Assembly (NCBI RefSeq): GCF_030504645.1 | Contig: NZ_JAUKWQ010000001.1 | Location: 1,240,001-1,304,000 of the forward strand | DNA length: 64,000 bases | Reading direction: 5' to 3' | Source of the DNA: Rhizobium oryzicola | GTDB taxonomy: Bacteria > Pseudomonadota > Alphaproteobacteria > Rhizobiales > Rhizobiaceae | Shown: positions 35,812 through 44,060 of the stretch, piece by piece | Position numbering within the stretch: position 1 is the first letter of the stretch | Layout of the letters: every line of letters begins with the position of its first letter | Notes under the pieces: generated by a model | The model's input: only the letters and a program-made list of their open reading frames with translations | Database searches by the model: none | What the model was told of the DNA's origin: nothing | Made by a program: the position numbers and the translations under genes

Positions 35812-36708
35812 ATGGTCTATTTCCTGCAGCAACTGGCAAATGCGGTGCCGCTGGCGATGCTCTACGCCACATTGTCCTTTGGCTATGTGCTGGCTTTTGC
35901 GGTGACAAAGCGGGCGGATATCGCCTATGGCGCGTTGTTCGCTTTCTCCGGCCATATCTTCCTGCTGGGCGCGCATACGGGCTGGAACCTGCTGTGGCTG
36001 ACCTTTCCCGCCGCGCTTGCCTTCGGTGGCGCGATATCCATGCTGGCGACGGTCAGTGGCGGAATGCTGTTCGCGCGCTATGTGATGCTGCGGCTGGAGC
36101 GCGCCTCACCCAATGCGCTGATCGTCGCGACGCTCGGCGCGCTTCTGGTCATGATGGAGGGCGCGCGCATCGCGTCAGGTACCCGGGAGCTTTGGCTGCC
36201 GCCCTTTCTCAACGACAAGCTTGTCCTGATTCTGCTGGAGGGAACGCCCGTCACACTCACGCTGATCCAGCTGATCAATGTGTTTGTGATGGGAGCGTTA
36301 CTCGCCGGGGGAACGCTGGTTCTCGACCGCACGTCCTGGGGTAATCGCTGGCGGGCGGTGGCGGATGATGCGCTCGCGGCGGAACTCTGCGGCGTCAGTG
36401 CCCGCACGGTCTTCATCATGGCCTATGGCGCGGCGGCACTCATCGCCAGCTTTGCCGGCATTGTCTCGACTGCCTATTTCGGTACCATGGATTTCGGCGC
36501 TGGACTTCTGTTCGGTCTGAAATGCATCCTGATTGCCGCCGCCGGCGGTCATGCGCATCCCCTTCGTTCGGCAGCCGGTGCCGCCGTCGTCGGCTTTGCC
36601 GAAACCTTCTTGGCCGGCTACGGCCCACTGGTCTGGCGGGAACTGCTGATCTTTTCCGCGCTGGTGGCGCTGCTCGTCGTCAGCCGCCGCGAGCGGGTGA
36701 TTCCGTGA
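35812..36708 (+). CDS. Orphan branched-chain amino acid ABC transporter permease (LivH-like)
   Basis: The ATG at 35812 has GGGAGG upstream and gives 298 residues. The protein has about eight helices and LivH-type sequence: NAVPLAMLYATLSFGYVLAF, ANALIVATLGALL-type helix (here ALIVATLGALLVMM), and the cytoplasmic coupling loop WRAVADDALAAELCGVSART. LivH normally needs LivM, two ATPases and a binding protein, none of which is adjacent. Its last 29 bases overlap the convergent moaE 3' end. The cargo is unknown. Confidence 0.8.
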   Translation: MVYFLQQLANAVPLAMLYATLSFGYVLAFAVTKRADIAYGALFAFSGHIFLLGAHTGWNLLWLTFPAALAFGGAISMLATVSGGMLFARYVMLRLERASPNALIVATLGALLVMMEGARIASGTRELWLPPFLNDKLVLILLEGTPVTLTLIQLINVFVMGALLAGGTLVLDRTSWGNRWRAVADDALAAELCGVSARTVFIMAYGAAALIASFAGIVSTAYFGTMDFGAGLLFGLKCILIAAAGGHAHPLRSAAGAAVVGFAETFLAGYGPLVWRELLIFSALVALLVVSRRERVIP

Positions 36709-37171
36709 TCTTGGACCACCGGTCGCGGGCGCTGTCGTCGGCATCCTTGGCCGGAACCCAGCCGCGAGCCTCGCCGCTGGCGGCATGTTCCTTTTTCCAG
36801 AAGGGGGCGGAGGTCTTCAAAAAATCCATGACGAAATTGGCGCCGTCGAAGGCCGCCTGACGGTGCGGCGAAGCGGCGATGACGAGAACGATATTCTCGC
36901 CCGGAGCGATCTTGCCGTAGCGATGGATGGCCGTCAGGCCCTGCAGCGAGAAGCGCTCGATCGCGAGCTCCGCGATGCGGCGCATTTCCGCTTCTGCCAT
37001 GCCGGGATAATGTTCGAGTTCGAGAGCGGAGAGAGCTCCGCCTTCATCGCGGCAGAGGCCGGAAAATGTCACGACAGCGCCGATATCCGTGCGACCGGCG
37101 GTCAGCTTGTCGACTTCCTTCTGGAGGTCGAAATCTTCGCTCTGGACGCGAATGGTGGGGGTGAGGGACAT
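36680..37171 (-). CDS. moaE: Molybdopterin synthase catalytic subunit MoaE
   Basis: The product is 163 residues from the ATG at 37171 (another at 37177 is possible). VTFSGLCRDEGGALSALELE, HRYGKIAPGENIVLVIAASPHRQAAF (read as two blocks, GKIAPGENIVLV and ASPHRQAAF) and FLKTSAPFWKKE contain the conserved Arg, His and Lys residues. With MoaD it converts precursor Z to molybdopterin. The gene is separated from moaD by 222 bases full of repeats. It overlaps the permease gene tail to tail. Confidence 0.95.
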   Translation of the reverse strand: MSLTPTIRVQSEDFDLQKEVDKLTAGRTDIGAVVTFSGLCRDEGGALSALELEHYPGMAEAEMRRIAELAIERFSLQGLTAIHRYGKIAPGENIVLVIAASPHRQAAFDGANFVMDFLKTSAPFWKKEHAASGEARGWVPAKDADDSARDRWSKITESPARGG

Positions 37172-37231
37172 GGTCATGCTGCCGGGCCATATGCTGGTTT
37201 GCCGGAGACGGTAACAATTGTGTCCGGAGTG

Positions 37232-37271
37232 AAAACCCCTCCCCAACCCCTCCCCACAGGTGGGAGGGGCT
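37232..37271. repeat. Short palindromic repeat, third type
   Basis: Two CCCCTCCCC blocks are followed by ACAGGTG and GGAGGGGC, forming a GC-rich hairpin. It lies in the moaE leader between moaD and moaE. It is unlike the two other repeat families in the window. Confidence 0.5.
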
Positions 37272-37322
37272 TAACCCGCTGCACCCTTGATGCCCAGATT
37301 GGGCCGAGGCGGTGCCGCGAGT

Positions 37323-37367
37323 CGTCTCCCCCCTTGTGGGGGAGATGGCCGGCAGGCCAGAGGGGGT
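37323..37367. repeat. Solo arm of the 180-base repeat family
   Basis: The sequence from GTCTCCCCCC through GGGGGAGATGGCCGGCAGG to CCAGAGGGGG matches the right arm of the paired elements at 3790, 42263 and 48471. No partner arm lies within 200 bases, so this is a single-arm remnant or a separate mobile form. Confidence 0.7.
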
Positions 37368-37393
37368 GTGTCTGAGCCGCAACGCACATGTCC

Positions 37394-37651
37394 TCATCCA
37401 CCCGTCATGGGCGGAAAGATGCCGATCTCGCGGGCGCCGGCAATCGGCTCGTCATGCTCGGCATGCTCCTGATTGATGGCAACGCGGATGACGTTTTCGT
37501 GCTGCAGGGCGGTTTCATATTCCTCGCCCAGCGTTTTCAGATGCGCCAAAAGATCGGCGACGGTCACCACCGTTTCCGGCAGGTCCAGTTCCTCTTCCGG
37601 CTTGTCCAGGCGTTCACGCACCCAGGCGAAATAGACGAGCTTCACCTTCAT
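37394..37651 (-). CDS. moaD: Molybdopterin synthase sulfur-carrier subunit MoaD
   Basis: This 85-residue ubiquitin-like protein begins MKVKLVYFAWVRERLDKPEE and ends IGIFPPMTGG, with the diglycine tail that carries sulfur as a thiocarboxylate. It donates sulfur to MoaE in molybdopterin synthesis. Its ATG overlaps the pgsA stop (ATGA). Confidence 0.95.
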   Translation of the reverse strand: MKVKLVYFAWVRERLDKPEEELDLPETVVTVADLLAHLKTLGEEYETALQHENVIRVAINQEHAEHDEPIAGAREIGIFPPMTGG

Positions 37652-38235
37652 TCGGCATCCACCACATGTTTGAGGCCGGCGCGGAAATAGTCATAGCCGG
37701 TATAGATTGTCAGCACCGCGGCGACCCAGAGAAGCGTGATGCCGAGGGCCGTCGTATAGAGCCCGAACGCATCGCCGGCTGGGCCTGCGAGAAGAAAGGC
37801 GATGGCGACCATCTGCAGCGTCGTCTTCCATTTGGCGATGCGCGTCACCGGCACCGCCACCTTCAGTTCCGCCAGATATTCGCGCAGGCCGGAAACCAGA
37901 ATTTCGCGGCAGAGAATGGTGATGGCAGCCCAGAGCGACCAGCCGGCAATCGTGCCGTCCGCCGCCATCAACAGCAGCACGGAGGCGACCAGCAGCTTGT
38001 CGGCGATCGGGTCCAGCATGCGGCCAATATTGGAGGTCTGGTTCCAGATGCGCGCGAGATAGCCATCGAGATAGTCGGTGATCGAGGCGACGATGAAGAT
38101 GCCGAGCGCAGTCCAGCGGGCAAAATCGGAGCTTTCCAGACGTCCCTCGACAAAGAAACAGGCCACCACGACAGGCACGGCAATGATGCGCGCATAGGTC
38201 AGAAGGTTCGGGATGTTATATGCGCGCGATGCCAT
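37648..38235 (-). CDS. pgsA: CDP-diacylglycerol--glycerol-3-phosphate 3-phosphatidyltransferase
   Basis: This 195-residue membrane protein has the CDP-alcohol motif DGxxARxxxxxxxxGxxxDxxxD, seen here from DGYLAR through GRMLDPIAD. It begins MASRAYNIPNLLTYARIIAV. It makes phosphatidylglycerol phosphate, the first step to phosphatidylglycerol and cardiolipin. It lies 112 bases after uvrC on the same strand, the usual uvrC-pgsA order. Confidence 0.95.
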   Translation of the reverse strand: MASRAYNIPNLLTYARIIAVPVVVACFFVEGRLESSDFARWTALGIFIVASITDYLDGYLARIWNQTSNIGRMLDPIADKLLVASVLLLMAADGTIAGWSLWAAITILCREILVSGLREYLAELKVAVPVTRIAKWKTTLQMVAIAFLLAGPAGDAFGLYTTALGITLLWVAAVLTIYTGYDYFRAGLKHVVDAE

Positions 38236-38347
38236 GGGGACCCTGTATGCCTGTGCCTTGTCCTTAGTTGCTATCTCGAAGGCGAGGCGTCAACTCACCT
38301 TGCGCTGATTTTTGTCCGCTCTGCGGCATCACCGCAGTTTGGTAGAT

Positions 38348-40384
38348 TCAACCTGCACGATTCTCGTGAAAGTGATTGTAGATCTGTTTTGCGACGGCCT
38401 CAGAAATACCCTCTACGGTCATCAAATCGTTGATCCCGGCGCGTGACACGGCCTTGGCGGTGCCGAAATGCTGCAGCAGCGCCCGCTTGCGAGTCGGTCC
38501 GATGCCGGAAATCTCGTCGAGAGGATTCTTCACCATCTCCTTCTTGCGGCGTGCCCGGTGCGATCCGATCGCAAAGCGATGCGCTTCGTCGCGCAGGCGC
38601 TGGATGAAGTAGAGAACCGGATCACGCGGCGGCAATGAGAAGTCGCTGCGCCCATCGGCAAAGAAGCGTTCCCGGCCCGCGTCACGGTCGACGCCCTTGG
38701 CGACGCCGATGGCGGTCACCACCTCGCGGATGCCAAGCTCGTCCAGAATGCCGCGCACGGCCGTCATCTGGCCCTGACCACCGTCGATCAGGATCACGTC
38801 TGGCCAGGCCGGGAAGCCCGCATCCACGGCCTCTTCGGCCGTCGGCTGCGCGCTGCGGTCGGGCAGGCCTTCTTCCTTCAGCAGGCGGGAGAAACGGCGG
38901 GTCATGACCTCGCGCATCATGCCAAAATCGTCGCCGGGGGTGATGTCCGTCGATTTGATGTTGAACTTGCGATACTGGCCTTTGACGAAACCTTCCGGCC
39001 CCGCCACCACCATGCCGCCGACGGCATTGGTGCCCATGATATGCGAGTTGTCGTAGATCTCGATGCGGCGCGGTATGTAGGACAAGCCAAAGGTTTCGGC
39101 GAGGCCTTTCAGCAACCGCTCTTGCGACGCGGTTTCCGCCAGCTTGCGGCCATGCGCCTCGCGGGCGTTTGCCAGCACATGGTCGGTCAGATCCTTCTTT
39201 TCGCCGCGTTGCGGCACCTGGATCGCGACCTTGTAACCCGCTTTTTCCGAAAGCGCCTGCGCCAGCAGATCCTGCTCCTCGACGGTTTCGGAGAGAAGGA
39301 TCTGCCGTGGCACCGGCTTATCGTCATAGAACTGCGCCAGGAAGGCGTTCAGCACTTCCGACCCGGTCAGCTGCGGATCGGCCTTAGGAAAATAGGCCTG
39401 GTTGCCCCAATTCTGACCGGCGCGGAAGAAGAACACCTGAATGCAGGTGAGGCCGCCTTCGTGGTGGATGGCGAAGACATCCGCCTCTTCCACGCCAGCC
39501 GGGTTGATGCCCTGATGGCTCTGCACATGGGAGAGCGCTGCCAGACGGTCGCGGTAGACAGCGGCGCGCTCGAAATCCAGATCCTCGGCGGCTTCGCCCA
39601 TCTGGGCGGCAATCGCTTCCTTCACCTTCTGGCTGCGACCGGAAAGAAAATCCTTCGCCTCCTGAACCAGTTCCGCATAATCCGCATCGGAAATCTCGTG
39701 GGTGCAGGGACCGGAACAGCGCTTGATCTGGTAGAGCAGGCAGGGGCGGGTGCGGGCCTCGAACACGCTGTCGGTGCAGGTGCGCAACAGAAAGGCCCGC
39801 TGCAGCGAATTAATGGTGCGGCCAACCGCACTGGCCGAAGCAAATGGGCCGAAATACTCCCCCTTGCGGGCACGCGCGCCGCGGTGCTTGTAGATCGCCG
39901 GTGCGCGGTGGTCGCCGGTTAACATGATATAGGGGAAGCTCTTGTCGTCGCGCAGCAGCACGTTGAAGCGCGGGCGCAGACGCTTGATGAGGTTGGCTTC
40001 CAGCAGCAGCGCTTCCGTTTCCGTCCGCGTGGTGACGAATTCCATCTGCGTGGTTTCGCGCACCATCTTCGACAGACGGTTGGAATGCACGCGCCCCTGC
40101 GCGTAGTTCGTGACGCGCTTCTTGAGGCTGCGCGCCTTGCCCACATAGAGCACGTCGCCCGCCTCGTTGAACATGCGGTAGACGCCCGGGGCATTCGGCA
40201 GGTGCTTGACGAATTCCGCGATCAGTTCGGCGCCCTTCAGGCCGTTCTCGTTCTGCCAGCCCGCATGCCATTCGACGCCGGCAAGCGAACGCGCCGCGTC
40301 GCCTTCGGGGGGAAGGACGTCGTCGTCGTCATCATCTGATTCGTCATAGAGAACGCCGCCGTCAGGCAGTTTCGTTCCATTCAT
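38348..40384 (-). CDS. uvrC: UvrABC excinuclease subunit C
   Basis: This 678-residue protein has the GIY-YIG nuclease near residues 50-130 ([20 protein letters not shown]), a UVR domain, the endonuclease V-like domain with [20 protein letters not shown], and C-terminal helix-hairpin-helices ([14 protein letters not shown]). UvrC makes both incisions in nucleotide excision repair. An acidic insert of Asp residues follows the start. Its ATG overlaps the stop of the upstream SDR gene by 4 bases. Confidence 0.97.
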   Translation of the reverse strand: MNGTKLPDGGVLYDESDDDDDDVLPPEGDAARSLAGVEWHAGWQNENGLKGAELIAEFVKHLPNAPGVYRMFNEAGDVLYVGKARSLKKRVTNYAQGRVHSNRLSKMVRETTQMEFVTTRTETEALLLEANLIKRLRPRFNVLLRDDKSFPYIMLTGDHRAPAIYKHRGARARKGEYFGPFASASAVGRTINSLQRAFLLRTCTDSVFEARTRPCLLYQIKRCSGPCTHEISDADYAELVQEAKDFLSGRSQKVKEAIAAQMGEAAEDLDFERAAVYRDRLAALSHVQSHQGINPAGVEEADVFAIHHEGGLTCIQVFFFRAGQNWGNQAYFPKADPQLTGSEVLNAFLAQFYDDKPVPRQILLSETVEEQDLLAQALSEKAGYKVAIQVPQRGEKKDLTDHVLANAREAHGRKLAETASQERLLKGLAETFGLSYIPRRIEIYDNSHIMGTNAVGGMVVAGPEGFVKGQYRKFNIKSTDITPGDDFGMMREVMTRRFSRLLKEEGLPDRSAQPTAEEAVDAGFPAWPDVILIDGGQGQMTAVRGILDELGIREVVTAIGVAKGVDRDAGRERFFADGRSDFSLPPRDPVLYFIQRLRDEAHRFAIGSHRARRKKEMVKNPLDEISGIGPTRKRALLQHFGTAKAVSRAGINDLMTVEGISEAVAKQIYNHFHENRAG

Positions 40385-41142
40385 TCAATGATCTCCGCCA
40401 CATCAGGCGTTTCCCAGGCCAGATGCTGGCCTCCGTCTAGGGCTATCATTTGGCCCGTGATGGACGGAGTGTCAAAAAGAAATCGGATGGTGCGACCGAA
40501 TTCGTCATGTCCCGGACCGCGCTTCAGGGGCAGGCCGGCAATCTGTCTGGCAAAATCCTCAGGCGCCTGCCGTTCGCTCTTGAAGGAGGGGCCGGGACCG
40601 ATGGCATTGACGCGAACGCGCGGCGCATAGGCCTGCGCGAGCGTCTGGGTCGCGGTCCAGAGCGCCGCTTTCGAAAGTGTATAAGAATAGAATTGCGGCG
40701 TGAGCTTCCAGACCCGCTGGTCGATGATGTTGACGATCAATCCATCCAGGTCGGCCGGAAGCTGGCGCAGCAGTGCTGCGGAAAGAATAGAAGGCGCCCG
40801 AAGATGGATGGCAAAGTGCCGATCAAAGGTGAGGGGATCGAACGTCTCCGCCGTGTCATTGAGGAAGAGGGAGGCATTGTTGATGAGGCCGGTGACGGGG
40901 CCAAGGATGGCGGAGGCGCGATCAATCAGGCCGTCAACCTCCGCTGTATTGAGAAGATCGGCCTGAAGCGCCACGGCGCGATGTCCTTCGGCCCTCAGGG
41001 AGGAGGCGAGAGACTCGGCCTCGCCCATGGAGCCATTGGCGTGAATGGCAACAGCGTGGCCGTGGCGGGCAAGATCCTCCACAATCGCGCGACCCATGCG
41101 TTTTGCGCCGCCAGTGACAAGTACCGTTTGGGATGCAGACAA
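40381..41142 (-). CDS. SDR oxidoreductase resembling pteridine reductase/FolM
   Basis: This 253-residue protein has the nucleotide site [11 protein letters not shown] with an Arg in the style of pteridine reductases. Asp takes the place of the usual catalytic Ser (VNIIDQRV), as in PTR1 and FolM, and Tyr-x3-Lys lies in [11 protein letters not shown]. It ends with [16 protein letters not shown] dihydropterin or dihydrofolate reductase activity is plausible from these residues; assay is lacking. It is co-transcribed with uvrC, an odd functional pair that is common in rhizobia. Confidence 0.8.
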   Translation of the reverse strand: MSASQTVLVTGGAKRMGRAIVEDLARHGHAVAIHANGSMGEAESLASSLRAEGHRAVALQADLLNTAEVDGLIDRASAILGPVTGLINNASLFLNDTAETFDPLTFDRHFAIHLRAPSILSAALLRQLPADLDGLIVNIIDQRVWKLTPQFYSYTLSKAALWTATQTLAQAYAPRVRVNAIGPGPSFKSERQAPEDFARQIAGLPLKRGPGHDEFGRTIRFLFDTPSITGQMIALDGGQHLAWETPDVAEIIE

Positions 41143-41510
41143 TTTTAATCAAACCTTGGCTGAGAGAATGACTTGGCAGAACCTGATGTAATCCTGTTAC
41201 GGAAGGTTCAAGGGGGTGGATCGTTAACCACCAAGGTTTTTGCTTATTTCGCGATATTGAAATTATCACAGGATTGTGAGAAGTATTATTTTAATAATTC
41301 TCGGTTTAACCTTTAAGTAAGATTAATGAAATACATGTTGCGCGCAAGCAACATCCAATTTTGGCCACTGCGTTGCCACAATCAATTCACAATTCGGTAC
41401 TTTCAATTCCTCAATTGCCCACCAAATTCCTGGTCAACGAGCAGGGAATGAATGCCGCGACTTTTGTTGGCACACGGCGCTCCCGGCACGGTATTGAAAA
41501 GGAGAAAAGT
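41143..41510. other. Long AT-rich regulatory region upstream of the outer-membrane protein
   Basis: This 368-base gap separates the SDR gene (leftward) from the omp gene (rightward). Bases 41215-41340 are clearly AT-richer than the surroundings. The sequence ATGTTGCGCGCAAGCAACAT at 41335-41354 has a 7-bp inverted repeat around the perfect palindrome TTGCGCGCAA (41338-41347). A long leader and a palindrome are consistent with a regulated porin-type gene. No further gene was found. Confidence 0.55.
41335..41354. promoter_or_regulatory. Nested palindrome upstream of the outer-membrane protein gene
   Basis: ATGTTGC (41335-41341) and GCAACAT (41348-41354) form an inverted repeat. Overlapping it, TTGCGCGCAA (41338-41347) is a perfect palindrome. 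It lies about 160 bases before the start codon and may be an operator. The binding protein is unknown. Confidence 0.4.
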
Positions 41511-42152
41511 ATGCGTACTCTCATCGCGACCTTGATGGTCTCTGCCGCAAGCCTGGTTGCCGTTTCCGCACAGGCCGCAGACGCGGTTACCCAGGTTCCG
41601 GAAGCTCCGGCTGCTGTCGATGCACCGGCTCCGGCCGCTAACTGGTCCGGTATCTATCTCGGTGGCTACGGCGCCTATGACTTCGGCAAGTTCAAGGGTG
41701 GCGTTGCTCACACCAATGCTGACGGCTGGGGCGGTGGCGTTTACGGCGGCTACAACTGGCAGAGCGGCCAGATCGTCTACGGTGTCGAAGGCGACATCGG
41801 CTACAACAAGCAGAAGGGCGCTGCTGGCGATGGCCTGACGGGCGAAGAAAAGATCAACGGCTCTGTCCGTGGCCGTATCGGTTACGACCTGAACCCCTTC
41901 CTGATCTACGGTACGGCCGGTCTGGCCGTTGGCAATCATGAAGTCTCCGGCCCGAACGGCTCGGACTCCAAGACCGCTGTTGGCTACACGGTTGGTGCGG
42001 GTGTTGAAACCTTCATCACCAACAACATTACGGCTCGCGTCGAATATCGTTACACCGACTACCAGGACAAGAACTACAACATCGGCGGCGCCAGCGTTTC
42101 GCGCGGCTTCGATGACCAGTCTGTCAAGGTTGGTATCGGCGTCAAGTTCTGA
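41511..42152 (+). CDS. Outer-membrane beta-barrel protein of the Omp25/RopB type
   Basis: The ATG at 41511 has AAGGAGA upstream and gives 213 residues. A signal peptide (MRTLIATLMVSAASLVAVSA) ends at AQAAD. An Ala/Pro-rich stretch and an eight-strand barrel pattern follow: WSGIYLGGYGAYDFGKFKGG, YGGYNWQSGQIVYGVEGDI, ARVEYRYTDYQDKNYN, and the C-terminal VKVGIGVKF ending in Phe. These are abundant rhizobial surface proteins such as RopB and Omp25. A strong terminator follows. Confidence 0.9.
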   Translation: MRTLIATLMVSAASLVAVSAQAADAVTQVPEAPAAVDAPAPAANWSGIYLGGYGAYDFGKFKGGVAHTNADGWGGGVYGGYNWQSGQIVYGVEGDIGYNKQKGAAGDGLTGEEKINGSVRGRIGYDLNPFLIYGTAGLAVGNHEVSGPNGSDSKTAVGYTVGAGVETFITNNITARVEYRYTDYQDKNYNIGGASVSRGFDDQSVKVGIGVKF

Positions 42153-42172
42153 TCCGCGTATTCTGGATCGCG

Positions 42173-42203
42173 AAAAAGCCGGGGGGAAACCTCCGGCTTT
42201 TTT
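42173..42203 (+). terminator. Terminator after the outer-membrane protein gene
   Basis: AAAAAGCCGG (from 42173) pairs with CCGGCTTTTT (to 42202) around a GGGGAAACCT-type loop, and the T-run is seven long. This is a typical strong rho-independent terminator. Confidence 0.88.
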
Positions 42204-42262
42204 GTTGCGTCATGATTTGATGCCGGTGCGCTGCTTGCTGTGAGTGTTCAACGTTCATTTTA

Positions 42263-42441
42263 CCCCCCTCTGGCCTGCCGGCCATCTCCCCCACACGGGG
42301 GGAGATCATTTGGCGCGCCGTTTCGCTGCCCATTGAGCTTCCGTTGACTGCTCTGTTCAACGTGCCTGATGTAGCTAGCGGGTGACCGTTCTGCCGATCT
42401 CCCCCCGTGTGGGGGAGATGGCCGGCAGGCCAGAGGGGGGT
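42263..42441. repeat. Paired palindromic intergenic repeat, copy 2
   Basis: The left arm (42263-42306) and right arm (42396-42441) are inverted and nearly identical to those of copy 1. The middle (about 90 bases) differs from the others in sequence. The full unit is 179 bases. It lies between the convergent outer-membrane protein and GST genes, filling most of the 365-base gap there; nothing else was seen in that gap besides the terminator. Confidence 0.82.
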
Positions 42442-42517
42442 GCCAGCGATTGACCGGAGCGAAGCTTAAAAATGATAGGGCGACAACAGCTTGTCGCCGA
42501 TCAACCCTGCCAATCGC

Positions 42518-43111
42518 TCACCCCGCCGATTTCATGCTGTCGTAATCGGCAAACACCTTGGCGAATTTTTCCGGCCAGGCGGAAAGGTTCGGGCGGCCAT
42601 CGGCCCATTGGCCGGCAAAGCGCAGTTCCAGATAGCCGATGAGAGCGGCCAGTGCGAAGTGGCCGCCATTGAGCTTCTTCGTCTTTGGCAGGTTGTTTTC
42701 CAGATAGTCGAGGCCGCGCACCACCTTCGACCACTGCTTGTCGATCCAGCCTTGATGGATCTTCTCTTCCGGGCGGAAGCGACGCTCGTAGATGATGGCG
42801 AGCAGGCAGTCGGTGATGCCGTCGCACAGCGCTTCCAGCACTTCCGCTTCGGTCCGCTTCTCGTCCTTCTTCGGATAGAGCTTTCCGCCCGATTGCCGGT
42901 CGAGATAGTGCATGATGGCGACGCTGTCATAGATCGGCGTTTCACCCTCACGGATCAGAACCGGGATCTTGCCGAGCGGATTATTGTCGATCAGTTCCGG
43001 CGGCTCCGCATTGGTGTCTGTGCGGATATCCTCAATATCGAGGCCGACGTGGCGGGCAGCCATGCGGCACTTGGCGGAATAGGGCGAGGCGGGGGAATAG
43101 AGCAGTTTCAG
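42518..43111 (-). CDS. Glutathione S-transferase with an apparent CTG start
   Basis: From a CTG at 43111 the protein is 197 residues and starts (M)KLLYSPASPYSAKCRMAARH, the expected first strand and active-site loop of a bacterial GST. It continues with NNPLGKIPVLIREGETPIYD and SVAIMHYLD, the thioredoxin-fold core. The first ATG is at 43063; starting there would remove 16 residues including the active-site region. GGAG lies 7 bases before the CTG, and no in-frame ATG, GTG or TTG was found between them. Substrate is unknown. A point change of ATG to CTG would also explain it. Confidence 0.75.
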   Translation of the reverse strand: MKLLYSPASPYSAKCRMAARHVGLDIEDIRTDTNAEPPELIDNNPLGKIPVLIREGETPIYDSVAIMHYLDRQSGGKLYPKKDEKRTEAEVLEALCDGITDCLLAIIYERRFRPEEKIHQGWIDKQWSKVVRGLDYLENNLPKTKKLNGGHFALAALIGYLELRFAGQWADGRPNLSAWPEKFAKVFADYDSMKSAG

Positions 43112-43240
43112 GATAGGTCTCCATCGAAGCGAGGCAGATTGAGAGCTGCAGGATAACGCTTCGCAGACGATCTGTCATTGAGACGCCCTTCGATTTAGAC
43201 GGTATTTTATGGCGCTGAAAATCGGCCATTCGCCTATGCA

Positions 43241-43912
43241 TTAGCGCTTTGCAGGCAGCGTCAACTCGCCGTTGCAGCCGCGATCCCGCATGCCCGGGCA
43301 CGCCAGGAATTTGAGGTCCTTGCTGAGGCAGATGCGCACTTCCTGTAGGCTCCGTTTGTTGCACTGAAGCGAAATACCATCCGCTTCCAGACCGGCGTTT
43401 ACATCCAGGAATGCCTTTTCCAGCTTTGCTGCATCGGTCTTCTGGATCGCTTTGACCTGCTGATAGGCCTCCGGCACGGTGATGGCCTTGTAGGCTGCCT
43501 GTACTGTGTTGAAGTAGTCGGCCTGGCTGAGGCCAGAGCATGTCCCATGCTTGTCCCATTCATGCTCGATCAGCTTGCTGGATGGCATGATGGGCAAGAC
43601 CTGCTCGCGCACGGTCGCGGCTACGTCGCGCGGTTGGCTCACCTTGCAATCCTGCGGCCAGTAATGGCCGTTGGCATCGGCCTTGGCATATTGCGGCCAA
43701 AGCCCGTGCACGATGAAGGCGTAATGCTTGTCCAACCCGCATTGCTCGTCGGTGGGAGATACATTCTTCCCGTTCAGGCAAAAGGTTGGCGACCAGGACA
43801 GCGCAAGAACGTAGTAGTCGAACTGCCCTGCGGTTCCGTCAGCCGAAGCCGGCGTACCAAAAGCCCCCGCCAGCATTGCGATTGACGCTGCTAAAAATCT
43901 CAATGCTCTCAT
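43241..43912 (-). CDS. Secreted ribonuclease T2 family protein
   Basis: This 223-residue protein has a signal peptide (ending near TPASADG) and both T2 catalytic segments: FIVHGLWPQYA with the first His, and EHEWDKHGTCSG with Glu, Lys and the second His. Six or more cysteines suit a periplasmic disulfide protein. It should degrade RNA without base specificity in the periplasm or outside, like E. coli RNase I. It stands alone on the minus strand downstream of an AT-rich membrane gene. Confidence 0.94.
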   Translation of the reverse strand: MRALRFLAASIAMLAGAFGTPASADGTAGQFDYYVLALSWSPTFCLNGKNVSPTDEQCGLDKHYAFIVHGLWPQYAKADANGHYWPQDCKVSQPRDVAATVREQVLPIMPSSKLIEHEWDKHGTCSGLSQADYFNTVQAAYKAITVPEAYQQVKAIQKTDAAKLEKAFLDVNAGLEADGISLQCNKRSLQEVRICLSKDLKFLACPGMRDRGCNGELTLPAKR

Positions 43913-44060
43913 AGCCCAATCCCCTAAACCAATTGCAACCTAAGGTGTGAAGCCGAGATCTTTTTTGGAAGCTTTGTCAATGGTCGCGCTTAAACGAAGG
44001 GTTGACACGTATTACGTCCCGGCTGGTGCGCCTGTGCAGCTACCGGTAGAAATTGTGTCG

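Noticed and set aside
43032..43559. 175-residue minus-strand frame across RNase T2 and the GST start
   Set aside because: It is a shifted frame of RNase T2 that runs into the GST; it has no domain and no start signal.
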